Origin: Arthrobacter crystallopoietes
GTDB taxonomy: Bacteria > Actinomycetota > Actinomycetes > Actinomycetales > Micrococcaceae
Assembly: GCF_002849715.1 (NCBI RefSeq)
Contig: NZ_CP018863.1
Location: 1,302,001 to 1,366,000 of the forward strand
Direction: 5' to 3'
DNA: 64,000 nt
Below are positions 1 through 8,395 of the stretch, one piece after another. Every line of letters starts with the position of its first letter. Position 1 is the stretch's first letter. The translations under genes were made by a program, and so were the position numbers. Under the pieces are notes generated by a model, which made no database searches, was not told the DNA's origin, and was given only the letters and a program-made list of their open reading frames with translations.

Positions 1-647
1 CTGACGAAAAGCACGGACTTTTTGGAGTCGTTCAGCTTCCCTTCCAGCCAGCGTTTGCCGGGCACGTCCAGGTAGTTGTCCGGCTCGTCGAGCAGCAGCA
101 GCTCGTCCGGGCCGGAGAACAGTGCCTCGAGGACCAGGCGCTTCTGCTCGCCGCCGGAGAGGGTCGACGCCGCACGGTGCTGGGCGCGGTCGAAGGGGAT
201 GCCGAGCGCGGCCATGGTGACTTCGTCCCAGACGGTTTCCAGCTCGTAGCCGCCGGCGTCGCCCCAGTCCGCGATCGCTTGGGCGTAGCGCATCTGGGTG
301 GGCTCGTCGTCGTGCTCCATCATGGCCAGTTCGGCCGCATCCACCGCCTTGGCGGCGGCTGCGAGGGCAGGCGGCGCGGCGCTCACCAGCAGGTCCCGCA
401 CCGTGGTGTCGTCCCGGACCTGGCCGACGAACTGGCGCATGATGCCCATGTTGCCGGAGCGGCTGACCGCGCCCTCGTCCGGGGTCAGGCCACCGGCGAT
501 GATGCGCAGCAGCGTGGTCTTGCCGGTGCCGTTCGGTCCGATCAGAGCGGTTTTGGCGCCGTCGCCGACCTTGAAGCCGACGCCGTTGAGCAGCTGGCGT
601 CCGTCGGAGAGGAAGAAATCAATATTGGTCACGTCAAGATGGGCCAC
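1..647 (-). CDS. ABC-F family ATP-binding protein (C-terminal part beyond window)
   Basis: Reading leftward from a GTG at 645-647 the protein begins VAHLDVTNIDFFLSDGRQLL and carries a Walker A (GPNGTGKTT), an ABC signature LSGGEQKR and the Walker B block LLLDEPDNYLD. That Walker B form and the lack of membrane segments are typical of ABC-F proteins (EttA/Uup class), soluble tandem ATPases that act on the ribosome or in antibiotic protection. About 215 codons are visible, covering the first ATPase domain; the linker and second domain lie to the left of the window. Family assignment is firm, the exact subfamily is not. It is transcribed away from the DUF7793-like gene. Confidence 0.88.
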   Translation of the reverse strand, partial: MAHLDVTNIDFFLSDGRQLLNGVGFKVGDGAKTALIGPNGTGKTTLLRIIAGGLTPDEGAVSRSGNMGIMRQFVGQVRDDTTVRDLLVSAAPPALAAAAKAVDAAELAMMEHDDEPTQMRYAQAIADWGDAGGYELETVWDEVTMAALGIPFDRAQHRAASTLSGGEQKRLVLEALFSGPDELLLLDEPDNYLDVPGKRWLEGKLNDSKKSVLFV

Positions 648-1145
648 CGTTATAGTGTGTCACTTCCGGCGGTCGAGGCAGACATTGCCCGGGTTCGGCC
701 GAGGTGACCCGCGGCGCGCGGCTGAAACGGCCCCGGACAGACGAAATGGCTCAAAGTCAGGCCTCCCCAAGAGCCAACTCACTTCGAGCCATTTCGTATC
801 TGCAGCCGCGAATATCCGGTGCTAATGCACCACAGCCGGGTCTCCCCAGCCGCCCCCAACGGACTAAGCTGCTGCCGGATCCGGGCCGGTTTCCCGTTCC
901 GCTTCCAACACAATCAATTCTGCTCGGCCATGGAGCGTTTGACCAGCGTTAACCACCCCAGTTAGGAAAAGCTAGGGTGGCTGTGGTTCGGCCCGATACT
1001 GCAGTCTGCCGGAAGCGCCGAGGCTTGAAGCGCCACGGCTGCCGACGGCAGGGGCGTGCACGTACACCGCGCGGCAGTTTATCGTTACATATAAGACAGC
1101 CGCTTCGCTCCAGCCCAGCGAGCGCCACCCAGTCCAGGAGGAGCC
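648..1145. other. Intergenic region between divergent genes, no gene seen
   Basis: About 500 bases separate the divergent ABC-F and DUF7793-like genes. Short open frames here have no ribosome binding site or recognisable sequence. The stretch holds a long imperfect palindrome (741-797), a weaker CCACCC/GGGTGG inverted repeat at 953-958 and 975-980, and an AT-rich patch (ttacatataag, about 1084-1094) that could be a -10 region for the rightward gene. Confidence 0.5.
741..797. repeat. Imperfect inverted repeat, 17-base arms
   Basis: The left arm (741-757) pairs with the right arm (781-797) with one mismatch, leaving a 23-base loop. The arms share the core CGAAATGGCTC / GAGCCATTTCG. It sits about 95 bases upstream of the ABC-F start and could be a leader hairpin of that gene or a terminator-like structure; no T tract follows. 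Confidence 0.55.
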
Positions 1146-1550
1146 ATGGAACCGATCGCCATCGAAGGAGACAAAGCCACCCTGGAGCTCACCGGGGATG
1201 GAATCCTGAACCTGCGGTGGACGGAAGGGGTGCGGATCGAAGCCGAGGACGCCCGCGCCGCGATGCGGGAGGTCAACAACCTCTCCGGCACCGATGAGCA
1301 TCCGATGCTGGTTGACATGGCGACCACGCAGTCCGTGAGCCGGGGTGCCCGCGCGGTCTTCTCGATTCCCTGCGCCGCGAACCGGATAGCGCTGCTGGGC
1401 AAATCCGCCGTGGACCGGGTCATCGCCAACTTTTTCCTCGGCGTGCACACCCCGCCGTGCCCCACGCGGTTCTTCAACTCGCGGTCCGAAGCCATGGCGT
1501 GGCTGGTGCAGGAGCAGGACGCGAACCACGACGACGGCGGGGCCGGCTGA
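1146..1550 (+). CDS. DUF7793/STAS-like small protein
   Basis: A 134-residue soluble protein with no signal peptide or membrane segment. A strong ribosome binding site (aggagg, 1137-1142) fixes the ATG. The alternating strand/helix pattern, with GILNLRWTEGVRIEAEDA near residue 20 and SRSEAMAWL near the end, matches the SpoIIAA/STAS-like proteins now grouped as DUF7793, common in Arthrobacter and usually present in several copies. Biochemical role unknown. It stands alone, divergent from the ABC-F gene and convergent with the LAL regulator gene. Confidence 0.7.
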   Translation: MEPIAIEGDKATLELTGDGILNLRWTEGVRIEAEDARAAMREVNNLSGTDEHPMLVDMATTQSVSRGARAVFSIPCAANRIALLGKSAVDRVIANFFLGVHTPPCPTRFFNSRSEAMAWLVQEQDANHDDGGAG

Positions 1551-1591
1551 ATCCGCTGCTCCACCGGCTGAACGCGTGCCCCCGTCAGCGC

Positions 1592-4438
1592 TTAATCGCG
1601 GGCGTCGACGAGGCCGGCGAGCGCCTTGCGCGAGGAGATGCCCAGCTTGGAGAAGGACCGGGACAGATGCCACTCCACGGCCTTGATGGTGATGAACAGT
1701 TCCGCGGCGATCTGCCGGTTGGTCATGCCCTTGGCCGCCAGCGAGCAGACACGGCTCTCCGCGGCCGTCAACCGGTCCGCCTTGTTCTCCGCGATCAGCG
1801 GCAGCCGCGCATCATGGGCGGCCAGCAGCTCGGTCATCCGCCGCGCCACGGAGGCCGCGCCGATGCGATTGCCCAGCACCAAGGCCTTGCGGCCCGCCGC
1901 CAAGGCCTCCTGCCGGTGCGCTGACAGCGTGTCCGCGTCCTCCCCCGCGAGGCAGATCTCGGCCAGATCCGCCAAGGCGAGGGCCTGGTCGTAGCGCCCC
2001 TCGTTCGCTTCCAGCAGGCCGATGGCCTCGCGCAGCATCAGCACGGCGGTTTCCGGTGGCTGCGCGAGCGCCGCTACCCGCAGCGTCATGCCGGTCAGCC
2101 GGGGCGCACCGAAGGCACGGACCTTGTCCAACGCCTCTTCGGCTACCGCCGCTGCGTACTCCTTCTGGCCCAGGCGCACCGCGCTTTCCACCGCGCTCCT
2201 GGTCCAGGCGCTCAAGGTCGGCCCGAGCCCCACGGCCAGATCCATCGCGGCCGTGAAGTGTTCCAATGCGGACTTGTGGTCGCCGTGCGCGGCCAGCACG
2301 GTCCCGTGCAGCTGCAGCGCCATCGCCTGGACCAGCGGAACCCGTTTTTCCTCCAGCGGGACCTTGGCCAGCAGGGCATCCGCCGCCTCCAGGTCGTCCC
2401 GCGCGACGTAAACACTGGCGAGCACAAACGCGGCCACTTCAATGTAGGTGCGCCAGCCCGCATCCGCCGCGCGCATGCTGGCCTCCAGGTCCACCTGTGC
2501 CAGCCGCAGCCGGCCCCGGTTCAGGTGGATGGCCCCGCGGCAGTAGGCCAGGGTGGCGTGCGCCATCAGTGACGATTTGGCTCGCGCTTCGGCAATGGCC
2601 GCGTCCAGCAGCGCGAGTGCTTCCGCGTCCCGCTCTGCACCGTTGAGGGCGCCGGTCAAGAAGTTGATGATGCTGGACTCGGCCCCGTTTTCAGCCAGGA
2701 TGAGGCCGCCGGCGTAGCTCCGGACCGCCAGTTTCCCGCTGAGCGCGGCGTCCGCGCCGCTGATGGTCAGTCGCAGCGCCTCCTGCGCCAGCAGCAACCG
2801 GTCCCCCGGCCCGTCCTCAGACGGATCCCGGCTCAGGATCCCGGCGAGCTCTGTCGAATACTGCGCGGCGATCTGCAGTTGCTGGAAGCCAGCACCCGAT
2901 GCCAGCGCAATCACCCGCCGTCGTAAATCGACATGGTCACCCGGGTCGTTTTCCAGCTCCTTCAGCGCCTTGCCGAAGCAGTCCGCGGCTCGTTCCACCT
3001 CGTTCATGTCGTAGAGCACTTCCGCGTGGCCGACCAGCAACTCCACCCGGCGGACCGTTCCTTCGGTCAGTTCCAACGCGTCCTCGGCGAGCCGCACTGC
3101 GGTTTGCGAATCGCCTGCGCCCTGATGCGCGTAGGTGGCCTCGATCAGGAGCTCCTGCCGCAGGCGGTCCGGGAGGGTGGACTCCTGCAGGGCCCGGTCG
3201 GCCAGCTGGGCGGCGAGAGCGTAGGCGCCCTGGCGTCTTGCCTGCGCCGCAGCGGCCAGCAGAATCCGGGCGCCGTCCTCGTCACCGTCCGGCAACGTCT
3301 CCAGCAGGTAGTTGGCGATCAGGGCCGGCTGTGCACTTTCGGCCATCAGGACGCCGGCCGCATTCCGGTGCAGGGCCGAAACCTCTTCAACGCCCAGGTC
3401 AGCCAGCAACGCCTCCGCCACGAGCGCATGCTGGATGGCCGGCCGCGGCTTCACCGAGGCCAGGAACCGTTCTTCCTCCAGCCTGGCCAGCGACTCGTTC
3501 AGTTCCGCGGTACGCAGCTCCAGCATCGCCTTCAGCCGTGCCGCGCTTGCGTCTTCGCCGAGAACGACGACGGCGCCGAGCACGTTTCGGTCCAGCGCGT
3601 CCAGCCGGTGCAGCCGGCCGCGCAGCACGGCCGCCTCATTGGGCGAGGCTTCGGCGGGCCGCGCCAGTGGCTGGTCCCGTTCGAGCAATTCGTGGATGAA
3701 GAACGGCACTCCGCCGCTGGCGGCCTGGACGCGGGCCGCGTTGACCTGGACGTTGCTTTCCTGCCGCTCCAGAATCCAGTTCTCGATGGCCTTCTGGCTC
3801 AGCGGCTCCAGCTGCCAGTGCAAGGGGACACTGGAGGGAACATGAGGCTCGCGGTCCGAAGTCCTGTCCCCCTCCAGCAACGCGCTTGTGTCGATGCCTT
3901 CGGGGTGTTCGGCGCCGGGACCGGTCCGAACGCCTCGCAGCAGGAGTACGGGGACGTCGATCAGCAGGCTGCCGATATCCAGAAGCGCGCCCAGGGAAAG
4001 TTCGTCGAGCCACTGGGCATCATCGACCACGGCGATCACGGGCCGGTCCTGGCTTCGCGAGCGCAGCACCCACGAGGCCGAATAGCTCAGGGCGTCGCTC
4101 TGGGCCGGACCGCCGGTGGTGGTCAGGAACTTGTGCAGCAGCGCGCCCTGGCCGTCAAAGGGCGGCGCATCCGCGGGCAGCCGCTGAGCCAGCGGGGCGA
4201 ACCACTGCCACAGCATGGCACCGGGCAACTGCCGCCGGGCGTCCCCGCGGGCGCGCAGGACCTTCCAGTCACGGGCCTGGGCATCGCGGCAGATTTCGTC
4301 CAGCAGCGAGGTCTTGCCGATGCCCGCCGGGCCGCTGACCGTCAGCTCTGTATTGCGGCCGGACGCGACGGTGTCCGCGAGCGTCTGCCACTGAGCAAGT
4401 TCGCGGTCCCGACCGAATAACCGTGTCTGCCCCATCAT
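1592..4438 (-). CDS. LAL-type LuxR family transcriptional regulator with AAA ATPase domain
   Basis: A 948-residue cytosolic regulator. The N-terminal ATPase domain has Walker A GPAGIGKT at residues 36-43 and Walker B VIAVVDDAQWLDEL at 134-147. A long helical, TPR-like middle (about residues 330-860) is rich in Ala/Leu repeats. The last 65 residues form a LuxR helix-turn-helix (TAAESRVCSLAAKGMTNRQI). Size and order are those of the MalT/LAL family, ATP-dependent activators that sense a small inducer through the middle region. Two adjacent ATGs (4438 and 4435) are possible; the AGGA at about 4443-4446 suits either. The FAH-family gene ends its reading 66 bases upstream on the same strand, so they may share regulation, but the target is not evident. 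Confidence 0.9.
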   Translation of the reverse strand: MMGQTRLFGRDRELAQWQTLADTVASGRNTELTVSGPAGIGKTSLLDEICRDAQARDWKVLRARGDARRQLPGAMLWQWFAPLAQRLPADAPPFDGQGALLHKFLTTTGGPAQSDALSYSASWVLRSRSQDRPVIAVVDDAQWLDELSLGALLDIGSLLIDVPVLLLRGVRTGPGAEHPEGIDTSALLEGDRTSDREPHVPSSVPLHWQLEPLSQKAIENWILERQESNVQVNAARVQAASGGVPFFIHELLERDQPLARPAEASPNEAAVLRGRLHRLDALDRNVLGAVVVLGEDASAARLKAMLELRTAELNESLARLEEERFLASVKPRPAIQHALVAEALLADLGVEEVSALHRNAAGVLMAESAQPALIANYLLETLPDGDEDGARILLAAAAQARRQGAYALAAQLADRALQESTLPDRLRQELLIEATYAHQGAGDSQTAVRLAEDALELTEGTVRRVELLVGHAEVLYDMNEVERAADCFGKALKELENDPGDHVDLRRRVIALASGAGFQQLQIAAQYSTELAGILSRDPSEDGPGDRLLLAQEALRLTISGADAALSGKLAVRSYAGGLILAENGAESSIINFLTGALNGAERDAEALALLDAAIAEARAKSSLMAHATLAYCRGAIHLNRGRLRLAQVDLEASMRAADAGWRTYIEVAAFVLASVYVARDDLEAADALLAKVPLEEKRVPLVQAMALQLHGTVLAAHGDHKSALEHFTAAMDLAVGLGPTLSAWTRSAVESAVRLGQKEYAAAVAEEALDKVRAFGAPRLTGMTLRVAALAQPPETAVLMLREAIGLLEANEGRYDQALALADLAEICLAGEDADTLSAHRQEALAAGRKALVLGNRIGAASVARRMTELLAAHDARLPLIAENKADRLTAAESRVCSLAAKGMTNRQIAAELFITIKAVEWHLSRSFSKLGISSRKALAGLVDARD

Positions 4439-4504
4439 TCGATCCTACGGCGGCGCTAGGACATTTACGACGGGGCGGCCGAAAGTGACATTCCGGGGTC
4501 CGTA

Positions 4505-5332
4505 TTAACCTGCCGCCGGCTCCGCGACGCACTTGTTGCGTAGCTCGCCGATTCCCTCGATCCGGGTGACGAGTTCCGCGCCTACCGGTATCCACTCACG
4601 GGGCTTGCGGGCCAGGCCGACGCCCGCCGGAGTGCCGGTGGCGATGATGTCGCCCGGTTCCAAGGTCATGAACTCGCTGATGTAGGAGACCAGCTTGGCG
4701 CAGGAGAAGATCAGATCCGACGTCGTGCCGGACTGCTTGACGACGCCGTCCAGCTCGCACTCCACGGCCAGGCCGTCCTCCGGGTCGATTTCGTCAGCCG
4801 TCACGACGACGGGGCCCACCGGCGTCATCCGGTCCCAGTTCTTGCCCTGGAACCACTCGGACGTCCGGCCCTGCCAGTCGCGCACGGAGACATCGTTCAT
4901 CACCGTGTAGCCCAGGATGGCGTCCTTGGCTGCGGCCTCGTCCACTTTGCGGATGGTCTTGCCGATCACGATGGTCAGCTCGGCCTCCCAGTCGATCTTG
5001 CGGCTGGCTTCGGGCATCTGCACGTCGTCGCTGGGACCGACCAGCGCGTTGTGCATCTTGGTGAAGATCGTGGGGTGCTTCGGCACGTCCTGGCCGACTT
5101 CTTCGGCGTGGGCGTAGTAGTTCAGTCCGGCGCAGAGGATCTTGCCGGGACGCAGGATGGGAGTGTCCAGGTCTGCGGCAGCCGGTTCCTGCCCTGCTTC
5201 GCCGGCAAGCGTGCGCCAGTCCTCGCGCAGCAGGAGCTCGCCGACATCCTTGGCCGGCAGGAAGGTGGTTGCACCGTTCTCCTGCCGAAACGCCTGCGTT
5301 GTCCCGTTGCGCCGTACCGTGCCGAGTCGCAT
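4505..5332 (-). CDS. Fumarylacetoacetate hydrolase (FAH) family protein
   Basis: A 275-residue enzyme of the FAH/2-keto-4-pentenoate hydratase superfamily. Metal ligands are visible as the E-x-E pair in DWEAELTIVIG (Glu116, Glu118) and the Asp of NDVSVRDWQ (Asp152), followed by KNWDRMTPVGPVV and the closing GDIIATGTPAGVG. The frame stays open far upstream, but the start at 5332 is chosen because GCAGGAGG lies 6-7 bases before it and the sequence MRLGTVRRNG begins the family's N-terminal domain. Members hydrolyse or decarboxylate diketo acids from aromatic degradation; nothing nearby identifies the substrate. Confidence 0.85.
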   Translation of the reverse strand: MRLGTVRRNGTTQAFRQENGATTFLPAKDVGELLLREDWRTLAGEAGQEPAAADLDTPILRPGKILCAGLNYYAHAEEVGQDVPKHPTIFTKMHNALVGPSDDVQMPEASRKIDWEAELTIVIGKTIRKVDEAAAKDAILGYTVMNDVSVRDWQGRTSEWFQGKNWDRMTPVGPVVVTADEIDPEDGLAVECELDGVVKQSGTTSDLIFSCAKLVSYISEFMTLEPGDIIATGTPAGVGLARKPREWIPVGAELVTRIEGIGELRNKCVAEPAAG

Positions 5333-5545
5333 CCAAACCTCCTGCGGGCAGCTGCACACCGCCGTCGTCCGTTGTTTTCTGCGGTGATGCCCGCTCCTCC
5401 GCACAATATATCGCTTTCGCGGGGAGGCCCTGCCGCGAACTGGCCGCGGCCGAACGATAACGGGTCGACACAATTTTGCGCCGGGCGGGTCCAAACCGGG
5501 CCGGGAGGGTTCATAATGGTCCAACTCGGTGACAGGAGGGCCGTT

Positions 5546-5797
5546 ATGTTATTCCTTTCGACCTCAGAAGCCCTGCTCTGGCCGCAGCTGAGGAAACTGG
5601 AACCGGGACAGCGCATGCGTCTTCGCCGTGGCGTCGTGATCGGGCGGACGAAGGATGGCAGGGCCTACCTCGACGGCGCCTTCCGGATGCTCGTCACCGG
5701 CCCGTCCGCCGAGCCCTGCGGTCCCTGGTGCCGGCTCGGCTCGGTGGCCGAAGCCGGCATTCAGGAAGATGATGCGCAGGACGCGAGGGCGTCCTAG
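5546..5797 (+). CDS. Small hypothetical protein (83 residues)
   Basis: The start is set by a good ribosome binding site (caggagg, 5533-5539) placed before ATG 5546. The product begins MLFLSTSEALLWPQLRK, is basic in its first half (RMRLRRGVVIGRTKDGR), has two Cys close together (PCGPWC) and ends in an acidic tail. I recognise no family. Codon use is GC-rich like its neighbours, which supports a real gene; it lies between the FAH gene and another small gene. Confidence 0.5.
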   Translation: MLFLSTSEALLWPQLRKLEPGQRMRLRRGVVIGRTKDGRAYLDGAFRMLVTGPSAEPCGPWCRLGSVAEAGIQEDDAQDARAS

Positions 5798-5930
5798 GTC
5801 GTGGCTCTGAAGCGGCTGATGGTGGTTCATAAATGCGAAATCTAGTCGAGGGAAGATGATCGTTCCGGCTAGAGTTGTTGCCGCTGCCTCAGCGACGAGG
5901 CGGGAAGTCAATCAAGGAAAGCAACGACGC

Positions 5931-6110
5931 ATGAACTTTGAATCGCACTCCGTGACGCTTAAGCTCTGGGACCGCTCGACCACGAACGAATCGCTGGATG
6001 CCGCAGTCGCCGACGTTGCCCTGAGGGCAAACGTCTCGAAGGATCAGGTCAGAGTCACACGGAGCGGACCCAAAGTCTTTACGATCGGTGTCGCCAGCGA
6101 CCTGTCGTAG
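5931..6110 (+). CDS. Small hypothetical protein (59 residues)
   Basis: A 59-residue soluble product beginning MNFESHSVTLKLWDRST. An AAGGAAAG stretch lies about 9 bases before the ATG; the frame is open further upstream without a better site. No family is recognised. It ends 30 bases before the convergently transcribed response regulator gene. Confidence 0.45.
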   Translation: MNFESHSVTLKLWDRSTTNESLDAAVADVALRANVSKDQVRVTRSGPKVFTIGVASDLS

Positions 6111-6139
6111 GACGCCTTAACCGGCTGACCCTGTGAGAA

Positions 6140-6799
6140 TCAGGCCGGGCGGATGATGCGGCGCTTGGTGGCTTCGGCGATGGCAGCCGTGCGGTTGTCA
6201 ACGCCGAGCTTGGCGTAAATGTGCACCAGGTGGGTCTTGACCGTGGCCTCGGAGATGAAGAGCTTGCGGGCGATCTCCTTGTTCGGCATGCCGGTAGCCA
6301 GCAGTTCCACCAGCTGGACTTCGCGGGCGCTGAGCGCGGGTTCGGGGTTGCGGATCCGGCCCATCAGGCGAGCCGCGACTTCCGGGGCCAGCGCGGTGCG
6401 GCCGGCTGCGGCGGCCAGGACGGCCTCGCGGATCTGCTCCGGCGGGGCGTCCTTGAGCATGTAGCCGGCGGCTCCGGCCTCCACAGCGGCGAGGATGTCC
6501 GCATCCGTGTCGTACGTGGTCAGGATGAGCACAGGCGGGGCTGCTTTGCCGGCGTCACTGTTGGCCTTGATCCGCGCCGTCGCGGTCACCCCGTCCATCC
6601 CGGCGCCCATCTGCAGGTCCATCAGCACCACATCCGCGGGCTCGCCGAGGGCAGCCAGACGGTCAAGTTCCCTCAACGCGGCAGCCCCGTCCGCGGCTTC
6701 GGCTGCCACCGTCATGCCTTCGAAGTCGGAGAGCATGGCGCGAAGCCCGGCGCGCACCACGGGATGGTCGTCGACCAGCAGAATCCTGATCCCGCTCAC
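6140..6799 (-). CDS. NarL/DesR-type response regulator
   Basis: A 219-residue two-domain regulator. The receiver domain has the acidic pair in LLVDDHPVVRAG (Asp10-Asp11), the phospho-acceptor Asp61 in VVLMDLQMG and a Thr/Lys switch further on (LTTYDTD, MLKDA). A LuxR helix-turn-helix follows from about residue 150 (LSAREVQLVELLATGMPNKE). The GTG start overlaps the kinase stop by four bases (GTGA), so the two are translationally coupled. It is the DNA-binding partner of the adjacent kinase and likely controls the divergent FtsX/ATPase genes. Confidence 0.92.
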   Translation of the reverse strand: MSGIRILLVDDHPVVRAGLRAMLSDFEGMTVAAEAADGAAALRELDRLAALGEPADVVLMDLQMGAGMDGVTATARIKANSDAGKAAPPVLILTTYDTDADILAAVEAGAAGYMLKDAPPEQIREAVLAAAAGRTALAPEVAARLMGRIRNPEPALSAREVQLVELLATGMPNKEIARKLFISEATVKTHLVHIYAKLGVDNRTAAIAEATKRRIIRPA

Positions 6800-8220
6800 T
6801 CCTGCTCCTCCCCCACACCGGTGCGCAACGGCAGCCGGATGGCCACCACGGTCCCCTCACCTGGCGCGGATTCCAGGTCCAGCCGGCCGTTCAGCGCGGC
6901 AACCCGTTCCCGCAGCGACAGCAGGCCGAAGCCACCGCCGTCGTCGTCACGGTCCCTCTCCCCGCGCGTAGCCGCCGCCGGGAGACCAAAGTCCGTGCCG
7001 CCGTCGTACTTTGAAGGATCAAACCCTACGCCGTCGTCGTAAATATCCAGTGTCACGTCCTCGTCAAGAAACCCCAGACTAACGACGGCGGTGCGCGCCT
7101 TCGCGTGCGCCAGGACGTTCGCGAGGCTCGCCTGCGCCGCGCGGAGCAGCGTGACCTCGTACGGTGCGGGCAGCCGCACGGTGTCGCCGTCGAGGTTGAA
7201 ACGGCAGCGCAGCTGGTCCCCGCGCGCCGCGGCCTGCCGTTCGGTGGCCGCACACAGCCGGGCCAGACTGTCGGCCAGGGCGCTGGCGCCGTCCTCGCGC
7301 GGTTCCAGTTGCGGGGAGGACAAGCCGCGGATGAAGCTGCGCGCCTCGGCCAGGTTCTCCGAGGCCGTGGACTGGGCCAGGCGGATACGCTCGGCCGCCG
7401 TCGCGGTGTCGCCGGCGTCCAGTGCTGTGGCGGCACCGCGCGCGACCAACACGATGCTGGACAGGCCCTGGGCGAGGGTGTCGTGGATTTCGCGGGCGAG
7501 CCGCCCGCGTTCGGCGAGCACTCCGGCGTCGTGCTGGGATTGGGCCAGTTCGGCGCGGGTGCGGCGCAGTTCGGCGAGCGCGCGGCGCTGGTTTTCGCCG
7601 TCGAGATACAGCGCGCGGTACGCCATGGCCATGAACACGGCGAACACCGCCCCCACCATCGGCCCGATCAGCATCGCCGGCTCCAGTCGGCCGTTGTGCC
7701 ACCACTGCGACAGAATCACGACGCCGGTGAGCATGGCGACGGCGAACACGGCATGGGCGGTTTTGAGCACATGCAGGTGGAGGAAGAACAGCGGGAAGGC
7801 CAGCCAGACGAAGTTGCCGCTGACCGCCGCGAGCGCCACCCAGATCACGGTCACCAGCGCCAGCCAGGCTGCTCCGTAGCGGCGCGGATCCGGGCCGGTG
7901 CCGGTGGTGCTGTGCCGTTTCTCGACGATCGTGCCGGCGAGGTAGACGCCAGCCAGCAGGATCCCGAGCAGCAGGGCGAGCCAGCTCAGCGGAGCGTGCG
8001 GGGCGTTGATCAGCGTCAGAACGACGGCGAAGGCGAGCAGGCCCGCGAAGCCCGTGTGCAGCCCGATGCGCAGCACGCGCAGCACCAATGCACCTGCCGA
8101 CGGCTGGACGGGCCCGGATGCTGCAGGCTTACGGCCGGGCTGTCCCGCTTCGGCGAGGCCAGGCCCGGACTCGGGCTCAAACCAGGCCCCGGTCTCGGCG
8201 GGCTCGGTCGGGACAGACAT
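6796..8220 (-). CDS. Membrane sensor histidine kinase (HisKA_3 type)
   Basis: 474 residues. Six hydrophobic segments (about 50-70, 79-98, 117-134, 137-150, 157-172, 182-203) are followed by a short coiled coil, the dimerisation/phospho-acceptor box RLAREIHDTLAQGLSS (His246) and an HATPase domain with DGVGFDP and GFGLLSLRERV. The start at 8220 (MSVPTEPAETG) has GGGAG 5 bases upstream; the frame is open further back but unlike protein. This is the DesK/LiaS layout, which senses membrane state or envelope-active compounds. It pairs with the downstream response regulator. Confidence 0.9.
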   Translation of the reverse strand: MSVPTEPAETGAWFEPESGPGLAEAGQPGRKPAASGPVQPSAGALVLRVLRIGLHTGFAGLLAFAVVLTLINAPHAPLSWLALLLGILLAGVYLAGTIVEKRHSTTGTGPDPRRYGAAWLALVTVIWVALAAVSGNFVWLAFPLFFLHLHVLKTAHAVFAVAMLTGVVILSQWWHNGRLEPAMLIGPMVGAVFAVFMAMAYRALYLDGENQRRALAELRRTRAELAQSQHDAGVLAERGRLAREIHDTLAQGLSSIVLVARGAATALDAGDTATAAERIRLAQSTASENLAEARSFIRGLSSPQLEPREDGASALADSLARLCAATERQAAARGDQLRCRFNLDGDTVRLPAPYEVTLLRAAQASLANVLAHAKARTAVVSLGFLDEDVTLDIYDDGVGFDPSKYDGGTDFGLPAAATRGERDRDDDGGGFGLLSLRERVAALNGRLDLESAPGEGTVVAIRLPLRTGVGEEQE

Positions 8221-8253
8221 GCTCCCAGCGTAGCCACCGCCGGAGCAGCGGGC

Positions 8254-8307
8254 ATCAACCATTCGGTTGACTGTGGAATCAACGGTCTGTCCGCTGCGGA
8301 TCAACCG
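8254..8307. promoter_or_regulatory. Candidate response-regulator operator cluster (ATCAAC repeats)
   Basis: Between the divergent kinase and permease genes there are three ATCAAC copies at 8254, 8278 and 8300, about 22-24 bases apart on the same face of the helix. The first is part of a perfect palindrome TCAACC-ATTC-GGTTGA (8255-8270). Their place between a two-component system and a transporter suggests binding sites for the response regulator. Confidence 0.4.
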
Positions 8308-8395
8308 TTTCCGCGATGTGCCCGCGCGGCTTCCGCGAAAGGCTGGATACAGCGGCCGAACGCGGCCCAGTACTCCACGGAAAGAAGGAAACATC

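Noticed and set aside
2933..4420. 495-codon open frame on the plus strand opposite the LAL regulator
   Set aside because: Antisense shadow of a gene with clear ATPase and helix-turn-helix motifs; no ribosome binding site.
5333..5524. Upstream extension of the FAH-family gene by 64 codons
   Set aside because: The extra sequence is Arg/Pro-rich, unlike the family, and the ATG at 5332 has a near-ideal ribosome binding site.
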